From Opitutales bacterium (GTDB lineage: Bacteria; Verrucomicrobiota; Verrucomicrobiia; Opitutales; T3Sed10-336), in contig JAFIGF010000156.1 in assembly GCA_020831535.1 (NCBI GenBank), forward strand, positions 1-32,814: DNA of 32,814 bases, given 5' to 3'. The translations under genes and the position numbers were made by a program. Under the pieces are notes generated by a model. It worked only from the letters and a program-made list of their open reading frames with translations, had not been told where the DNA came from and did no database searches. Of the stretch, positions 1 through 9,590 are shown one piece after another (the stretch's first letter is position 1; the number at the start of each line of letters is the position of its first letter).

Positions 1-3000
1 CCACTCCGGGGCAATACAGGATCCGCGACGACCATGGCAATGTTTCCAACCTTGCCACAGTGACGGTGTACTACGTGCGTGTGGCGGTGGACGACGAATC
101 GACCGGCAATACCATCGGCCAGTCCGTCACGGTGGACGTGACCGCCAATGACACCGACGGCGACACCGTCGATCCGACCACGGTGGTGATCGTGGATGCC
201 GACGAAGGCAGCGACGGTCTGATCAAGACCGTTGAAAACGAAGGCACCTGGACGGTTGATCCCGTTACCGGCGCAATCACCTTCGATCCGGAAACCGGTT
301 TCACCGGCAACCCGACCGTGGTCAGTTACACCGTTGAAGACGACGAAGGCAACATATCCGATCCCGCTTCCGTGACGGTGACTTACACTGTCGCGCCGGT
401 CGCCAACGATGACGAATCGCTGGCTAACACCCCCGGCGAAACGGTGACCCTTGATGTGCCGGACAACGACACCGCCGATACCGGACGTACCCTTGATCTG
501 AGCAGTGTTGAGCTGGACGGCGCCGACAGCGGTAGTGATGGCAAAACCCTCACCGTTGATGGGGAAGGTCTTTGGACGGTCAACGCCACCACCGGCGTAA
601 TCACTTTCGAGCCTGAATCCGGCTTTACCCTCGACCCCACTCCGTTGCAATACACAATCCGCGACGACCAGGGCAATGTTTCCAACCTTGCCACAGTGAC
701 CGTGGACTACGTGCCTGTGGCGGTGGACGACGAATCGACCGGCAATCCGATCGGTGAACCAGTGATAGTCGACGTGACCGCCAATGACACCGACGGCGAC
801 ACCGTCGATCCGACCACGGTGGTGATTGTCGATGCCGACGAAGGCAGCGACGGTCTGACCAGGACCGTTGAAAACGAAGGCACCTGGACGGTTGATCCCG
901 TTACCGGCGCAATCACCTTCGATCCGGAAACCGGTTTCACCGGCAACCCGACCGTGATCGCCTACACCGTCGAAGACGACGAAGGCAACGTGTCCGATCC
1001 CGCTTCCGTGACGGTGACTTACACTGTCGCGCCGGTCGCCAACGATGACGAATCGCTGGCTAACGCCCCCGGCGAAACGGTGATCCTTGATGTGTCGGAC
1101 AACGACACCGCCGACACCGGACGCACCCTTGACCTGACCAGTGTGGAGCTGGACGGCGCCGATAGCGGCAGTGATGGAAAAATCCTCACCGTTGATGGGG
1201 AAGGTCTTTGGACGGTCAACGCCACCACCGGCGTAATCACTTTCGAGCCTGAATCCGGCTTTACCCTGGACCCCACTCCGGTGCAGTACACGATCCGCGA
1301 CGACCAGGGCAATGTTTCCAACCTTGCGACAATGACCGTGGACTACGTGCCTGTGGCGGTGGACGACGAATCGACCGGCAATCCGATCGGTGAACCAGTG
1401 ACCTTGGACGTGACCGCCAATGACACCGACGGCGACACTGTCGATCCGACCACGGTGGTGATTGTCGATGCCGACGAAGGCAGCGACGGTCTGGTCAGGA
1501 CCGTTGAGAATGAAGGGACCTGGACGGTTGACCCCGTTACCGGCGCAATCACCTTCGATCCGGAAATCGGCTTTACCGGCAACCCGACCGTGATCGCCTA
1601 CACCGTTGAAGACGACGAAGGCAACATATCCGATCCCGCTTCCGTGACGGTGACTTATGACCAAACGGGCTCTATCGCTGGGCTTATTGAAATCGACACT
1701 ACCGGTGACGGCCTCGGTGACACACCTCAAGAAAACGTGACTATCGCCTTGTTTGATAGTGGTGGTGGTCCGGTGCTTGACGGAAACAACGACCCGATTA
1801 CCACCGTGACCGATGCCAGCGGTGCGTACAGCTTTAGCGATCTGGAACCCGGTGATTACCAGGTGCAGCAAACCGTTTTCACTGGTTTTATAGCAATTGA
1901 TGACGTCGACGGCGGTGACCTCACCATCAATGGGGATGTGAATCCAATCAGTGTAAACCCGGGCGTGAACGTTACTGGTCAGGATTTTGTTAACAGCCAG
2001 TTTGGGGTGGTGGATGCGATTGAATTCTGTTTGACCCTGGACGGTGGGATTTTGGGGGGATCTTTTGAGCGGGAGACCGATTTTCCGGAGAATGTCACTT
2101 GGTATGTGGAATATGCCATTGAACTTGCCGATCCAACGACATGGCAGGGGACGGTTCTGTTGGATAGCGGCAATACTACCGTAAATGATAACGGGGATGG
2201 AACGGAGACGGTAACGATGGCAGATATTCCCTCCCTGACCGGTCTCGCCGATGGCTTTGGCTTTGTCCGGATTCGCATGGAACTCGATGCCAATGAAGAT
2301 GGTTCAGCCGATGAGATCCAGTCCTCGGCGGTTTCCGGTTGGCGAGAAACGTCATCAGGCCTCAGTTGCAAGACGTATCATGATCCCTTTCTTTCCTGCC
2401 CCCTTCTGCGAGCGGCTATTGACTCGGTGGACGGAACCACTCTGACCCTCGATCAGGCGGCGGAAAACTTGCCCAGTGAAGGAAGTTTTTATCTTGAAGT
2501 GGTGAACGGAGATTGGGAAGGGCAGCGCTGGGATGTCGTGGCAAGCAACGGGAATGAACTGACGGTAGCGGAGACGGCGGAGATATCCTTTTTCGAATCT
2601 CCCTACAATACCCGCACGGGTTCTCCCCCGGAAACGCTCAGTGGAGCGGATGTTGTCCTTCTGCGTCATCAGACCCTGAGAGGTATTTTACCCGTTGACG
2701 GATTGGAAGCGGGCAATGTTGCTAGTGAAGCTGATCACGCCATTCTTTTGGAAGAACATGGATTTGAGACGTATTGGCTCTATGAAAACGGAGGTTCCCC
2801 GGTATGGGTACGGAGTGGAGATGCCACCCTTGAGGACCAAGGGGACAAAATCATTGCTCCGGGAGAGGCCATTCTCTTTCAGCCATTTCAGACGGAAACC
2901 ACTCTGTTGGCTTTTGGACAGGTTCGGGAGAATTCGTTTATTCGCAATTTTCGCGAGGGCTATCAGATGGTGGGAAGTGGATTTCCTCTTTCGCAAAGTC

Positions 3001-3284
3001 CCGATGACCGCGACATGACGACTGCAGAAGGATTCACCGGAAGTCGTGATTTCAGTCAGGCGGATCGCTTGTATCGCTGGCGCCCGGATCTGGGGAGCGA
3101 AGGACAGGGTTGGGAAACCACCTTCCTCCTCTACACCGGACCGTTCGAGCAGTGGACTCGGATCGGTGATACCTCGTTTGCCTCGCAAAATGGGGAAGCC
3201 CTCTTCGTTCCCAATCGTGGGGTTTATTTCTTCATGGAGGCTCCTCTTGGGGAGCACCGCGAACCCTTGCCCTGGAATCCCTAA
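1..3284 (+). CDS. Giant repetitive surface protein, C-terminal part (5' end missing)
   Basis: The frame is open from base 3 and stops with TAA at 3282-3284. No true start is in the window; the GTG at 60 is an internal codon. About 1090 residues remain. Up to about base 1656 it consists of alternating Ig-like/CshA-type fibril repeats of about 106 residues with motifs such as [34 protein letters not shown] and [21 protein letters not shown] CnaB-like module follows (about 1662-2010; [15 protein letters not shown]). The last 420 residues resemble the TIGR02597 family of verrucomicrobial proteins ([16 protein letters not shown], then [12 protein letters not shown]). The protein is probably extracellular or cell-surface and structural or adhesive; that is inferred from its domains. 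Two secreted-protein genes follow closely. It may be the 3' part of the gene that leaves the window at the right edge. The first 80 bases hold several probable sequencing errors. Confidence 0.85.
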   Translation, partial: TPGQYRIRDDHGNVSNLATVTVYYVRVAVDDESTGNTIGQSVTVDVTANDTDGDTVDPTTVVIVDADEGSDGLIKTVENEGTWTVDPVTGAITFDPETGFTGNPTVVSYTVEDDEGNISDPASVTVTYTVAPVANDDESLANTPGETVTLDVPDNDTADTGRTLDLSSVELDGADSGSDGKTLTVDGEGLWTVNATTGVITFEPESGFTLDPTPLQYTIRDDQGNVSNLATVTVDYVPVAVDDESTGNPIGEPVIVDVTANDTDGDTVDPTTVVIVDADEGSDGLTRTVENEGTWTVDPVTGAITFDPETGFTGNPTVIAYTVEDDEGNVSDPASVTVTYTVAPVANDDESLANAPGETVILDVSDNDTADTGRTLDLTSVELDGADSGSDGKILTVDGEGLWTVNATTGVITFEPESGFTLDPTPVQYTIRDDQGNVSNLATMTVDYVPVAVDDESTGNPIGEPVTLDVTANDTDGDTVDPTTVVIVDADEGSDGLVRTVENEGTWTVDPVTGAITFDPEIGFTGNPTVIAYTVEDDEGNISDPASVTVTYDQTGSIAGLIEIDTTGDGLGDTPQENVTIALFDSGGGPVLDGNNDPITTVTDASGAYSFSDLEPGDYQVQQTVFTGFIAIDDVDGGDLTINGDVNPISVNPGVNVTGQDFVNSQFGVVDAIEFCLTLDGGILGGSFERETDFPENVTWYVEYAIELADPTTWQGTVLLDSGNTTVNDNGDGTETVTMADIPSLTGLADGFGFVRIRMELDANEDGSADEIQSSAVSGWRETSSGLSCKTYHDPFLSCPLLRAAIDSVDGTTLTLDQAAENLPSEGSFYLEVVNGDWEGQRWDVVASNGNELTVAETAEISFFESPYNTRTGSPPETLSGADVVLLRHQTLRGILPVDGLEAGNVASEADHAILLEEHGFETYWLYENGGSPVWVRSGDATLEDQGDKIIAPGEAILFQPFQTETTLLAFGQVRENSFIRNFREGYQMVGSGFPLSQSPDDRDMTTAEGFTGSRDFSQADRLYRWRPDLGSEGQGWETTFLLYTGPFEQWTRIGDTSFASQNGEALFVPNRGVYFFMEAPLGEHREPLPWNP
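81..1656 (+). repeat. Tandem in-frame repeat, 636-bp double unit (CshA/Ig-like)
   Basis: Two related repeat types alternate. Type B starts at about 81, 717 and 1353 ([10 protein letters not shown]...), and type A starts at about 390 and 1026 ([12 protein letters not shown]...). The B-to-B spacing is exactly 636 bp (212 codons). Copies differ by only scattered substitutions, so they look recently duplicated or homogenised by gene conversion. The same array begins again at 32236 at the other end of the window. Confidence 0.92.
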
Positions 3285-3300
3285 GAACGGAAGAAACAAA

Positions 3301-4224
3301 ATGAAACCATTCGCAACATCTCTTCTTATCATTCTTGGTTTTACCGGAACCTATTTGCCCTTGGACGCAGCCCGGATCCATTGGTTTGCGCAACCTCACA
3401 GCCTGGACTTGCAATACGATGGTCAGCAGATCGATGAAAGTTTCACCTTTGAGTTGGGCGTATTTCGGGATGGTTTCGTACCCGACGAAAGCAATCGTGA
3501 CCAATGGTCGGATTATTGGGAGGGTGCCCACCGTATTTATTATAATCAGGAAAACCGCTGGTTTTCCGGGCGGTATCGGGTGACTGATAACCGCGAGCCC
3601 TTTACGGCGGGCACGCCCGCTTATATATGGGGCTTCCAAGGTGACGGGGAGTCCGGACAATGGATTCTACTGGGTGACTCTTACTGGACATGGCCGACCG
3701 CCTCACCGATGGACCCAAGGCAGAGAAATTGGCGAGCGATCGATGCGGATACCGTCCTGGCCGGATACATAGGCGAATCCGGAGATGATTTCGATCTTTT
3801 GATGGAACGGGTCCGAAACGCCCTTCCTCCCCGGACGAGTTGGTCACAATGGAAGGGCCGGCATCTCCAAGGCGAGCAATCCGCCCGTCCGGAAAACGAT
3901 TCCTTTCGAGCCGGGACACCTAATTACCTGGCCTTTGCCTTTGGATTGCCCAGGGAGGGTACCCGACCAGTGGGCTTACAAACGCAGATTGTCCAGCAAG
4001 ATCAAAAGCCGCATCTACGGATTCACGTTCCCCGGCGGGCCGACCATGATGCGAATTTAGTCTTGGAAGGTTCTACGGATCTGGTAAACTGGGAAGACCT
4101 ATCCGGCCTACTCAAAATTGTTTCTGAAGAAGCTTATGAAAAGGTTTATCAAATGACCCAACCGTTGCAACCTGATGCTCCCCGCTTTTTTGTTCGTGCG
4201 CGGGCGATAGTACCGGAGGAATGA
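3301..4224 (+). CDS. Secreted protein of unknown function, paralogous to the next gene
   Basis: This encodes 307 residues from ATG 3301, with a purine-rich stretch (GGAAGAAA) upstream and only 16 bp after the stop of the giant gene. An upstream in-frame extension (from 3046) overlaps the giant gene and is rejected. Residues 1-22 form a signal peptide (MKPFATSLLIILGFTG...). The mature protein carries FTFELGVFRDGF, paired tryptophans (QWSDYWE) and PAYIWGF, a pattern repeated in the next gene (FTFQLGAFTDG, WSSNW, IYLWVF). The last 80 residues resemble the ending found on many planctomycete and verrucomicrobial secreted proteins (LEGSTDLVNWEDL...FFVRARA), a probable beta-sandwich tail. The function is unknown. 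It is probably co-transcribed with the giant surface protein. Confidence 0.82.
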   Translation: MKPFATSLLIILGFTGTYLPLDAARIHWFAQPHSLDLQYDGQQIDESFTFELGVFRDGFVPDESNRDQWSDYWEGAHRIYYNQENRWFSGRYRVTDNREPFTAGTPAYIWGFQGDGESGQWILLGDSYWTWPTASPMDPRQRNWRAIDADTVLAGYIGESGDDFDLLMERVRNALPPRTSWSQWKGRHLQGEQSARPENDSFRAGTPNYLAFAFGLPREGTRPVGLQTQIVQQDQKPHLRIHVPRRADHDANLVLEGSTDLVNWEDLSGLLKIVSEEAYEKVYQMTQPLQPDAPRFFVRARAIVPEE

Positions 4225-4232
4225 ACCCCATT

Positions 4233-4997
4233 ATGAGAAGACCATACCACAACGTTCCGGCGGCCACGCGAACCATACGATCTGGTTTGGTCGCTCTCGC
4301 CTTCTTCCTGATCCTGCCGAGCGCCTTGCATGCCGCTATTACAGTCAACTGGGGCAACACCTTGGGGGATGTTCTGGTGACCAGCGAGAACGATTCGATT
4401 TTGCCCGGTGGAGATTTTACCTTTCAGTTAGGAGCCTTTACTGATGGGGCCAGCCCTTATAGCACCTCGTATGTAGATTGGTCCAGCAACTGGGCAATTT
4501 TTGATCAGGCAACTCTCAGTGAACCCTTTGGCAATGGAGAGTTCACTTTTAATAGCACCGCTAATCTGCAAGCCGATGGGACCAGCGACAGCGACTTCGC
4601 GACGGATAATCATGATTTTAGTGGAGCGGAAATCTATCTTTGGGTTTTTAATGAGAACGGCCAAATTGAATCGACTACCGAATGGTTTCTTGCCCGGGTG
4701 GAGATCTGGACCCTCCCGAATGTAACGGCTGACGGAGGTTGTGACGACTGCCCCACCGATCCCTTGGAATTTGCCTTTAGCGAGTTGGTTCTTGGGGACA
4801 TTATCCCTGTTTTCGGGGGGATTGAAGAGCAAACGGGGGATGGTTATTTTATTGACCGCAATACGGCGGCCCAACTGCAAACCTTTACGGTAATTCCAGA
4901 ACCCCGGTTCTGGTCTCTGCTCGCTGGTTTTCTTGCTTTGGGGTTGGTTTACCGTCGACGAAGAAAATCCCTCCGGGGGTCTGTCGTGGCTTCTTGA
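4233..4997 (+). CDS. PEP-CTERM sorting-domain secreted protein
   Basis: This encodes 254 residues. I chose ATG 4233 because the strong ribosome site GGAGGA (4215-4220) touches the earlier ATG at 4221 and sits 12 bases before 4233. It has an N-terminal signal peptide (LVALAFFLILPSALHA^A). The middle shares the FTFxLGxFxDG...W...YLWVF domain with the gene upstream. The C-terminus is a classic PEP-CTERM signal: VIPEP, a hydrophobic stretch FWSLLAGFLALGLVY, then RRRRK. By family knowledge such proteins are cut and sorted by an exosortase, usually in organisms with an exopolysaccharide layer; no exosortase is in this window. A CDDCP motif (about residue 165) is the only cysteine cluster. It is probably the last gene of the operon with the giant protein. 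Confidence 0.88.
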   Translation: MRRPYHNVPAATRTIRSGLVALAFFLILPSALHAAITVNWGNTLGDVLVTSENDSILPGGDFTFQLGAFTDGASPYSTSYVDWSSNWAIFDQATLSEPFGNGEFTFNSTANLQADGTSDSDFATDNHDFSGAEIYLWVFNENGQIESTTEWFLARVEIWTLPNVTADGGCDDCPTDPLEFAFSELVLGDIIPVFGGIEEQTGDGYFIDRNTAAQLQTFTVIPEPRFWSLLAGFLALGLVYRRRRKSLRGSVVAS

Positions 4998-5121
4998 GGG
5001 CATGAGTCTTTTCTGAAGGGTGCGGTTCTCGGAGCTGAGCGAAGATCCGGCTGTTTTGCGTAGTGCGCAGTTTTAGCAAGAAACTCGAGCGGTGGGTGGC
5101 CATCCTGGCGGTGCGATCCGC

Positions 5122-6759
5122 TCAGAAGGTGTAATAGAGCACTTTTCCGGTCAGCGGATCCTCGGCATAGAGGTAGTTGTGTTCGTCTTCCCGGATTTCA
5201 AAATCCTCCACCGAAAAATCCCCCTGCGGGCTGGGGCTGGCTGGCGTGTCCCGGTGGGCCCCCCGGCCGGCTCCGTATTGTTCCCGGTGAATTTGGTTGA
5301 TCCGCTGGATAAATTTGTCGGGACCCACCAATTCGCTGGCCGAAACACTGGTCTGGCCCGTATCCAGGTAATGCATATTCGCCGCTCCCCCCAATTGCCG
5401 CAGGTTATTCATTATCATGTTTTCGCCGGAGGTTTCCCGGACCCGGGAATATGCCGGGATGGCGATGGCGCTCAACGTTCCAAGCACCATCGGATTGGCT
5501 CCGGTCAAAGAGGTTAGAGTTCCTTTATGACTACGGGGGCCGACGGAGAGAAAAGTGATGCTCGTAGGGCGATTGAAATGCCCCCCATAGATGGGGCGTT
5601 CCCGGGGGAAGTTTTTCAAGAGAGTGGACCAGGTGAATTCGACGAAGGGCCGTTCATCCTCGGGGATTTCTTTCTGCGCCTGAGGTAGAATCGCTTCCAC
5701 CATGTCGGTAAACCGCGGAGACACATAGTAGAAGGATTTCATGTTATCGGGCAGGCGTTGGCGGATTTCCCGGAAGTTTCCGCTTTGGGCGAGGTGGTTG
5801 CGGGCGTAGGCCCCCTCGGTGAAGCGGGTAAACTCTTCCACCGAATCGGTGAGGTACAAATCTCTCCCCTGGACGATAAAGACCGGCTGCCAGGAGTCGG
5901 ACATGGTGGGTGGGGAATAGATATTGAAGCCGTCTTCCTCTTTCACGGTCCATCCTTCCGAAGAGACCAATCGGGGGAAAAGGAACGATTCCAGAGGGGC
6001 TCCCATACGGGAAATGCGTCCGACAAAATGAAGCTGGGGGATTTCGACACCCTCGAATTCAACCGTTTCTCCCTCCTGTGATTTATACAGGTAAAAAAGA
6101 AGGGAGTGAGGCAACCCTTCGTGCCAGTCTTCAAAGTTTCCGGGGAGGTCCCGGAAGGCGGTTTCGAGCTGGGTCTCCAGCATGGGTCGGAAAGGCTCCC
6201 CGAGGAGCGCGACAATGGATTCTTCGATGGTTTCGTAGAGCGTTCCCGGGGCCATTTCCATTTCGGCAAAAACCAAGCTGTAATGGGGCACGCGGCGGGC
6301 GTTTTGTAAGGTTACCTCCTCGTCGCCAAAGAAACGGAACAATCCTTGTCGGCCTTCGGGCAGGTACAACACGGTGCGGTTGCGGTAGTATTCCCCGTCT
6401 CGGACCGAACTCATGCCCACCGCTTGCAGACCGGTGAGATGAAGGGTGTCCATGAAGGGCTCAACACTTATTTCGGGAATCATGGGCGAACCATACTCTC
6501 GGATAAGAGGCATAAGTTCGTGGTCCAGGAATTGGGCAAAATCGCGCAGGTTTTCCTCCATATCGAGGTAAACCAGAACCGGTCCGCCGATGTCCAGGTG
6601 AGTGGCCACCTCGAGAAAATTGTCACTGGCATTGGGGAAGATGCGGCTCAGTTGTTGGCGCGCTTCACCTTTGGCGCTGGTTTCCGTAGGTTGCTCCCCT
6701 CCGCAACCGGAGAAGATGAAAAGGGAAACAAATATGAAGAACAGGGGAATTTTTTTCAT
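5122..6759 (-). CDS. Lipoprotein with a C-terminal type II pseudopilin-like segment
   Basis: This encodes 545 residues from ATG 6759. The N-terminus is a lipoprotein signal (MKKIPLFFIFVSLFIFSGC) with the lipobox cysteine at residue 19, so membrane anchoring is expected. Residues 20-410 have no domain I recognise. From about residue 421 a hydrophobic segment (MVLGTLSAIAIPAYSRVR) is followed by NNLRQLGGAANMHYLDTG and SASELVGPDKFI. This matches the body of pseudopilins common in Verrucomicrobiota but lacks a prepilin cleavage site at the protein's start. The gene therefore looks like a lipoprotein body fused to a pilin-like tail. It converges with the PEP-CTERM gene and diverges from the acetyltransferase gene. 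No clear ribosome site precedes the start. The function is unknown; a surface or secretion-related role is a guess. Confidence 0.8.
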   Translation of the reverse strand: MKKIPLFFIFVSLFIFSGCGGEQPTETSAKGEARQQLSRIFPNASDNFLEVATHLDIGGPVLVYLDMEENLRDFAQFLDHELMPLIREYGSPMIPEISVEPFMDTLHLTGLQAVGMSSVRDGEYYRNRTVLYLPEGRQGLFRFFGDEEVTLQNARRVPHYSLVFAEMEMAPGTLYETIEESIVALLGEPFRPMLETQLETAFRDLPGNFEDWHEGLPHSLLFYLYKSQEGETVEFEGVEIPQLHFVGRISRMGAPLESFLFPRLVSSEGWTVKEEDGFNIYSPPTMSDSWQPVFIVQGRDLYLTDSVEEFTRFTEGAYARNHLAQSGNFREIRQRLPDNMKSFYYVSPRFTDMVEAILPQAQKEIPEDERPFVEFTWSTLLKNFPRERPIYGGHFNRPTSITFLSVGPRSHKGTLTSLTGANPMVLGTLSAIAIPAYSRVRETSGENMIMNNLRQLGGAANMHYLDTGQTSVSASELVGPDKFIQRINQIHREQYGAGRGAHRDTPASPSPQGDFSVEDFEIREDEHNYLYAEDPLTGKVLYYTF

Positions 6760-6853
6760 GGCTAGAGGTTTGTGATAAAGTCAAAACACATTTGAGGCAA
6801 GCTTTAGGGACGGAGGGGTTCGGTTCGCATGTCCCTGTAGTATTTTCATTTCT

Positions 6854-6943
6854 GAGCCCTGAAGGGACGGTAGCCGTGGGTGGCAACCCACGGAAGAGGG
6901 GGATTCCCAAAAAAACGCCTCGCGGAGCAAGGGCAGAAGAGGT
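6854..6943. repeat. REP-like palindromic intergenic element
   Basis: A perfect hairpin (CCGTGGGT at 6874-6881, GGCA loop, ACCCACGG at 6886-6893) follows a small CCCTGAAGGG dyad (6858-6867) and precedes CGCCTCGCGGAGCAAGG. It lies in the 279-bp gap between two divergent genes. The arrangement recalls dispersed palindromes I remember from planctomycete and verrucomicrobial genomes. That class assignment is from memory and only one copy is present here. Confidence 0.5.
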
Positions 6944-7038
6944 GATGTTTTTTAAGGTGGAAGGGGGTAGGGTTTGTAGGAGGCCGATCTGGCTACGGGA
7001 AGGAGAATTTGTTGTTCGGTGCGATAATCTATGATGAG

Positions 7039-7986
7039 ATGAAATCGGAACAGCGATTTATGACGCAGAAACACCTGACTAAACATTCCTTTACCGTTCG
7101 GAAGCTGAACGCCTTTGATCCCGATTTGGAAGCCTATACCTTCCCTCATTGGCGGCCTGTTTTTCGTTCCCTGGGGAGTAACCGCGAGGGCCTTGAGCCA
7201 GCTTTTGCGCTGGCGGCGGTGAGTCGTGACGGGGAGAAGGTGGGGCTGCTTTTGGGGCGCTTGGAGGGGGGAAGCAAGCGCCGGGCGGTGTTTTTATCGG
7301 TATATGTTGCTCCACCCTGGCGCGGGCAGGGGGTGGGCAGGGCTTTATGGGCGACGGCGGAGGAGCTTGCGCGCAAGGAGGGGGCGGAATGGGCGGAGGC
7401 GAACTATGTTTTGGGAAAGCCCTCGATTGCTTTCCTGGAAAAAATTCTGAAGAAACAGGAATGGAGTGTGCCTCGGCTACACATGTATGTGGTGAAATTT
7501 GATCTCGAAACCGTGGGGGATGTCCCCTGGTTGCGGAATCGGCGGTTACCGGAAGACTACGAAATCGTTCTCTGGCGCGACCTTCCCAAGGTCGCTTTAG
7601 ATGAGCTAATCAGTTCCAATGCTGAGAAAGCTTGGGTCCCTCCCGACCTAAGTCCGGCCGAATTTTTGGAAAACTATCATGAACAAACCAGCGTGGCCCT
7701 GAAGTGGCAGGGGAAAATCCGAGGGTGGCTGATTACTCATCAGCTCAACGGGGTTTTGCGGTGGAGCTGTGGTTTCGTGCACCCGGATCTCCAACGGAGG
7801 GGGCGCATGTTTGCGCTCTATGGCCATGTGGCCCAACGAGCGAAACGACTGGGTCTGCAGGAAATAACCTGCACCGTGGCGTTGCATCATCCCGATATGG
7901 CGGCTTTTGCCGTGCGCTGGCTTAAACCAGTGGTCAAGCGCTTTAGCGAAAGCCGGATTGCCGAAAAAAGGTTACGGGAGGAATGA
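7039..7986 (+). CDS. Tandem-domain GNAT family N-acetyltransferase
   Basis: This encodes 315 residues from ATG 7039; ATG 7060, preceded by GGAA, is the alternative start. Two GNAT-like halves are visible. The first has the acetyl-CoA binding motif A pattern (VAPPWRGQGVGRAL, RGQGVGRA at about 95-102). The second has a weaker version (VHPDLQRRGRMFALY, about 247-261). GNAT enzymes move an acetyl group from acetyl-CoA to an amine. The substrate cannot be read from the sequence. There is no signal peptide, so it is cytoplasmic. It stands alone, with the hydrolase gene converging on it and the lipoprotein gene diverging. Confidence 0.85.
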   Translation: MKSEQRFMTQKHLTKHSFTVRKLNAFDPDLEAYTFPHWRPVFRSLGSNREGLEPAFALAAVSRDGEKVGLLLGRLEGGSKRRAVFLSVYVAPPWRGQGVGRALWATAEELARKEGAEWAEANYVLGKPSIAFLEKILKKQEWSVPRLHMYVVKFDLETVGDVPWLRNRRLPEDYEIVLWRDLPKVALDELISSNAEKAWVPPDLSPAEFLENYHEQTSVALKWQGKIRGWLITHQLNGVLRWSCGFVHPDLQRRGRMFALYGHVAQRAKRLGLQEITCTVALHHPDMAAFAVRWLKPVVKRFSESRIAEKRLREE

Positions 7987-8044
7987 GTAGGATCCGTTCG
8001 GAGGAACCCATGGAATGGGGTGTCCTCATGACAACGCGATCAAG

Positions 8045-8070
8045 GCCGGAATCAATGGATTCATTCCGGC
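8045..8070. terminator. Possible bidirectional hairpin between convergent genes
   Basis: GCCGGAAT (8045-8052) and ATTCCGGC (8063-8070) form a perfect 8-bp stem with a 10-base loop, placed between the acetyltransferase stop (7986) and the convergent hydrolase stop (8061-8063). There is no T-run, so intrinsic termination is uncertain. Confidence 0.35.
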
Positions 8071-9590
8071 GGATGCAATCGGGTCGTTTGGGAGACTCCG
8101 GGGGCAGGGGCAAAACGTGGTTCAACCCCGGACCCCACCTGGTAGGCCACGACCTCAATCGCAATGGGATAATCCGCCCGGGCAGGCACCCCGGTGATAT
8201 GTAGTTTCCCCTCCCGAACCACCGCCGGACCTCGGGCTACGTAGAAGGAAACGGGTAGGTCGGAAGTCGAAGTGGCGGTCAGCGGCAGCGGATCCTGTCC
8301 TTTGTGCAAATCCGGCAGGGGCTCAAAGGTAATGCTTTGACTTTGCCCCTGCGGTCCGCGGTATCCGCGTGGTGCCATGCCGGGCAACTCGGTGTGGCGG
8401 AATTCTCCCTTGGCTTCCGCGTAGGCCAGAAAGGTCAGCCGTCCCCAGGGGCCGATCGCCGGATTCAGGGCGTCGTGTCGGAGGCGCAGGAGATGCCCGT
8501 CCACCACTTCCGCAGGGCCGCTGACGATGCGAATCCGGATCTCGCCGCCACTATGGCCCGCTTTCTCGCCAGCTTCGAGCCAGCGTGGCCCCTGATCATT
8601 GGGGGCCTTCGGTACCCGGTCGGCAAAGGTCGGGTTGACCCGGAAATGTTGGCCGTCCCCTTCGAAATCGAGGTTATGAAAAAAGCGGCGCACCCCCGCA
8701 TCGACCCAGTGCGCATTCTCCCAGCGCAGGAACTGATCCTTTTTCCCGGCCCGCAAGTCGGCATGGTAACGGTGGACGGCCTTGGCCAGTTCCTCGTCCA
8801 AATGAAGCGCTTGGGTGGAGGCATCGCCCTCGAAGTCTGCCTCTGGGAGAGGGGAGGTGTCTTCCCGCAGGTTGAGCGAACTCACCCAGGGCGTCGGCTC
8901 CCCTCTGGCGGCTTTGTCCAGAAAAAGGGCCAACATTTCGGCATTGCGGGGACTCCAGCCAAAGTGTCCGGCGCCCGGTTCCACGGCCAAACTGACCAGC
9001 AGATCCGGGTCTTCGGAACGCTCCTTCTGCAGGGCATCCCGGGGATCTTCCCAGGCGGGTTCACGCCCTTCTTCGGTGCGCATCCGGCCGCCGAATTCAT
9101 CGAACTGCCCGGTCAGAACCAGAGTGGGAAAACGGCTGCCCGCATCCGGGATGCCGCCGCGCGACAGCATCAGCCCGAAGGTGCGCTCACCAAAAGACGC
9201 TGCCTGCTCCTTCGCCTGGGGGCCTCCGGCGGAATGGCCGATAAAAAACAGTGGGGTGGTCGATAACTCCTCATAACCGCTGTAATCCGCCAACTCGTCC
9301 AAGCGTTCCTGATGGAAAAAGCCGTTCAGTCCCCGGGTTCCGAAAATGATGGCCAGATTCCGTTCCCGGCACACCGCACGAATCCGGGGATCGCGCACCA
9401 CATCCTTTTCGATCGAGGTGGAACCTGCCACGACGATACCCTCGATGTTCTCCGCCTCCGGTGGTAGCCAGAGAAAGACGCGGTGATGCTCACCTTCCAG
9501 ATCCATGGCGTACTGAAAAATCCCATCCTCTCCCGCCGCGTAGGAACCGTGCAGGAATAAACTTATTAAAATCCATCGTAAGATTGGCAT
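8061..9590 (-). CDS. Secreted alpha/beta hydrolase (esterase-like)
   Basis: This encodes 509 residues from ATG 9590, with a short signal peptide (MPILRWILISLFLHGSYA). The alpha/beta-hydrolase triad is readable: nucleophile elbow GHSAGG with Ser120, acid in LTGQFDEFGG (Asp164) and His209 in EPGAGHFGW. An early strand GIVVAGSTS precedes a polyhydroxybutyrate-depolymerase-like layout. Residues after about 230 form a long C-terminal extension, probably beta-rich (TATSTSDLPVSFYVARGP), similar to Ig-like tails on verrucomicrobial secreted proteins. It is likely a periplasmic or exported esterase or acetylesterase; the substrate is unknown. It is divergent from the heparinase-like gene, which would fit a polysaccharide-processing pair, though that link is only positional. 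Confidence 0.85.
   Translation of the reverse strand: MPILRWILISLFLHGSYAAGEDGIFQYAMDLEGEHHRVFLWLPPEAENIEGIVVAGSTSIEKDVVRDPRIRAVCRERNLAIIFGTRGLNGFFHQERLDELADYSGYEELSTTPLFFIGHSAGGPQAKEQAASFGERTFGLMLSRGGIPDAGSRFPTLVLTGQFDEFGGRMRTEEGREPAWEDPRDALQKERSEDPDLLVSLAVEPGAGHFGWSPRNAEMLALFLDKAARGEPTPWVSSLNLREDTSPLPEADFEGDASTQALHLDEELAKAVHRYHADLRAGKKDQFLRWENAHWVDAGVRRFFHNLDFEGDGQHFRVNPTFADRVPKAPNDQGPRWLEAGEKAGHSGGEIRIRIVSGPAEVVDGHLLRLRHDALNPAIGPWGRLTFLAYAEAKGEFRHTELPGMAPRGYRGPQGQSQSITFEPLPDLHKGQDPLPLTATSTSDLPVSFYVARGPAVVREGKLHITGVPARADYPIAIEVVAYQVGSGVEPRFAPAPGVSQTTRLHPPE

Noticed and set aside
71-1582. Regularly spaced minus-strand open frames (at 71, 383, 707, 1019, 1343)
   Set aside because: They recur only because the coding repeat has a 636-bp period. 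They are opposite-strand echoes of the repeat.
1-1656. Tandem repeats considered as a CRISPR array or satellite
   Set aside because: The units are contiguous, in frame, more than 300 bp long and translate to Ig/CshA-type domains; there are no spacers.
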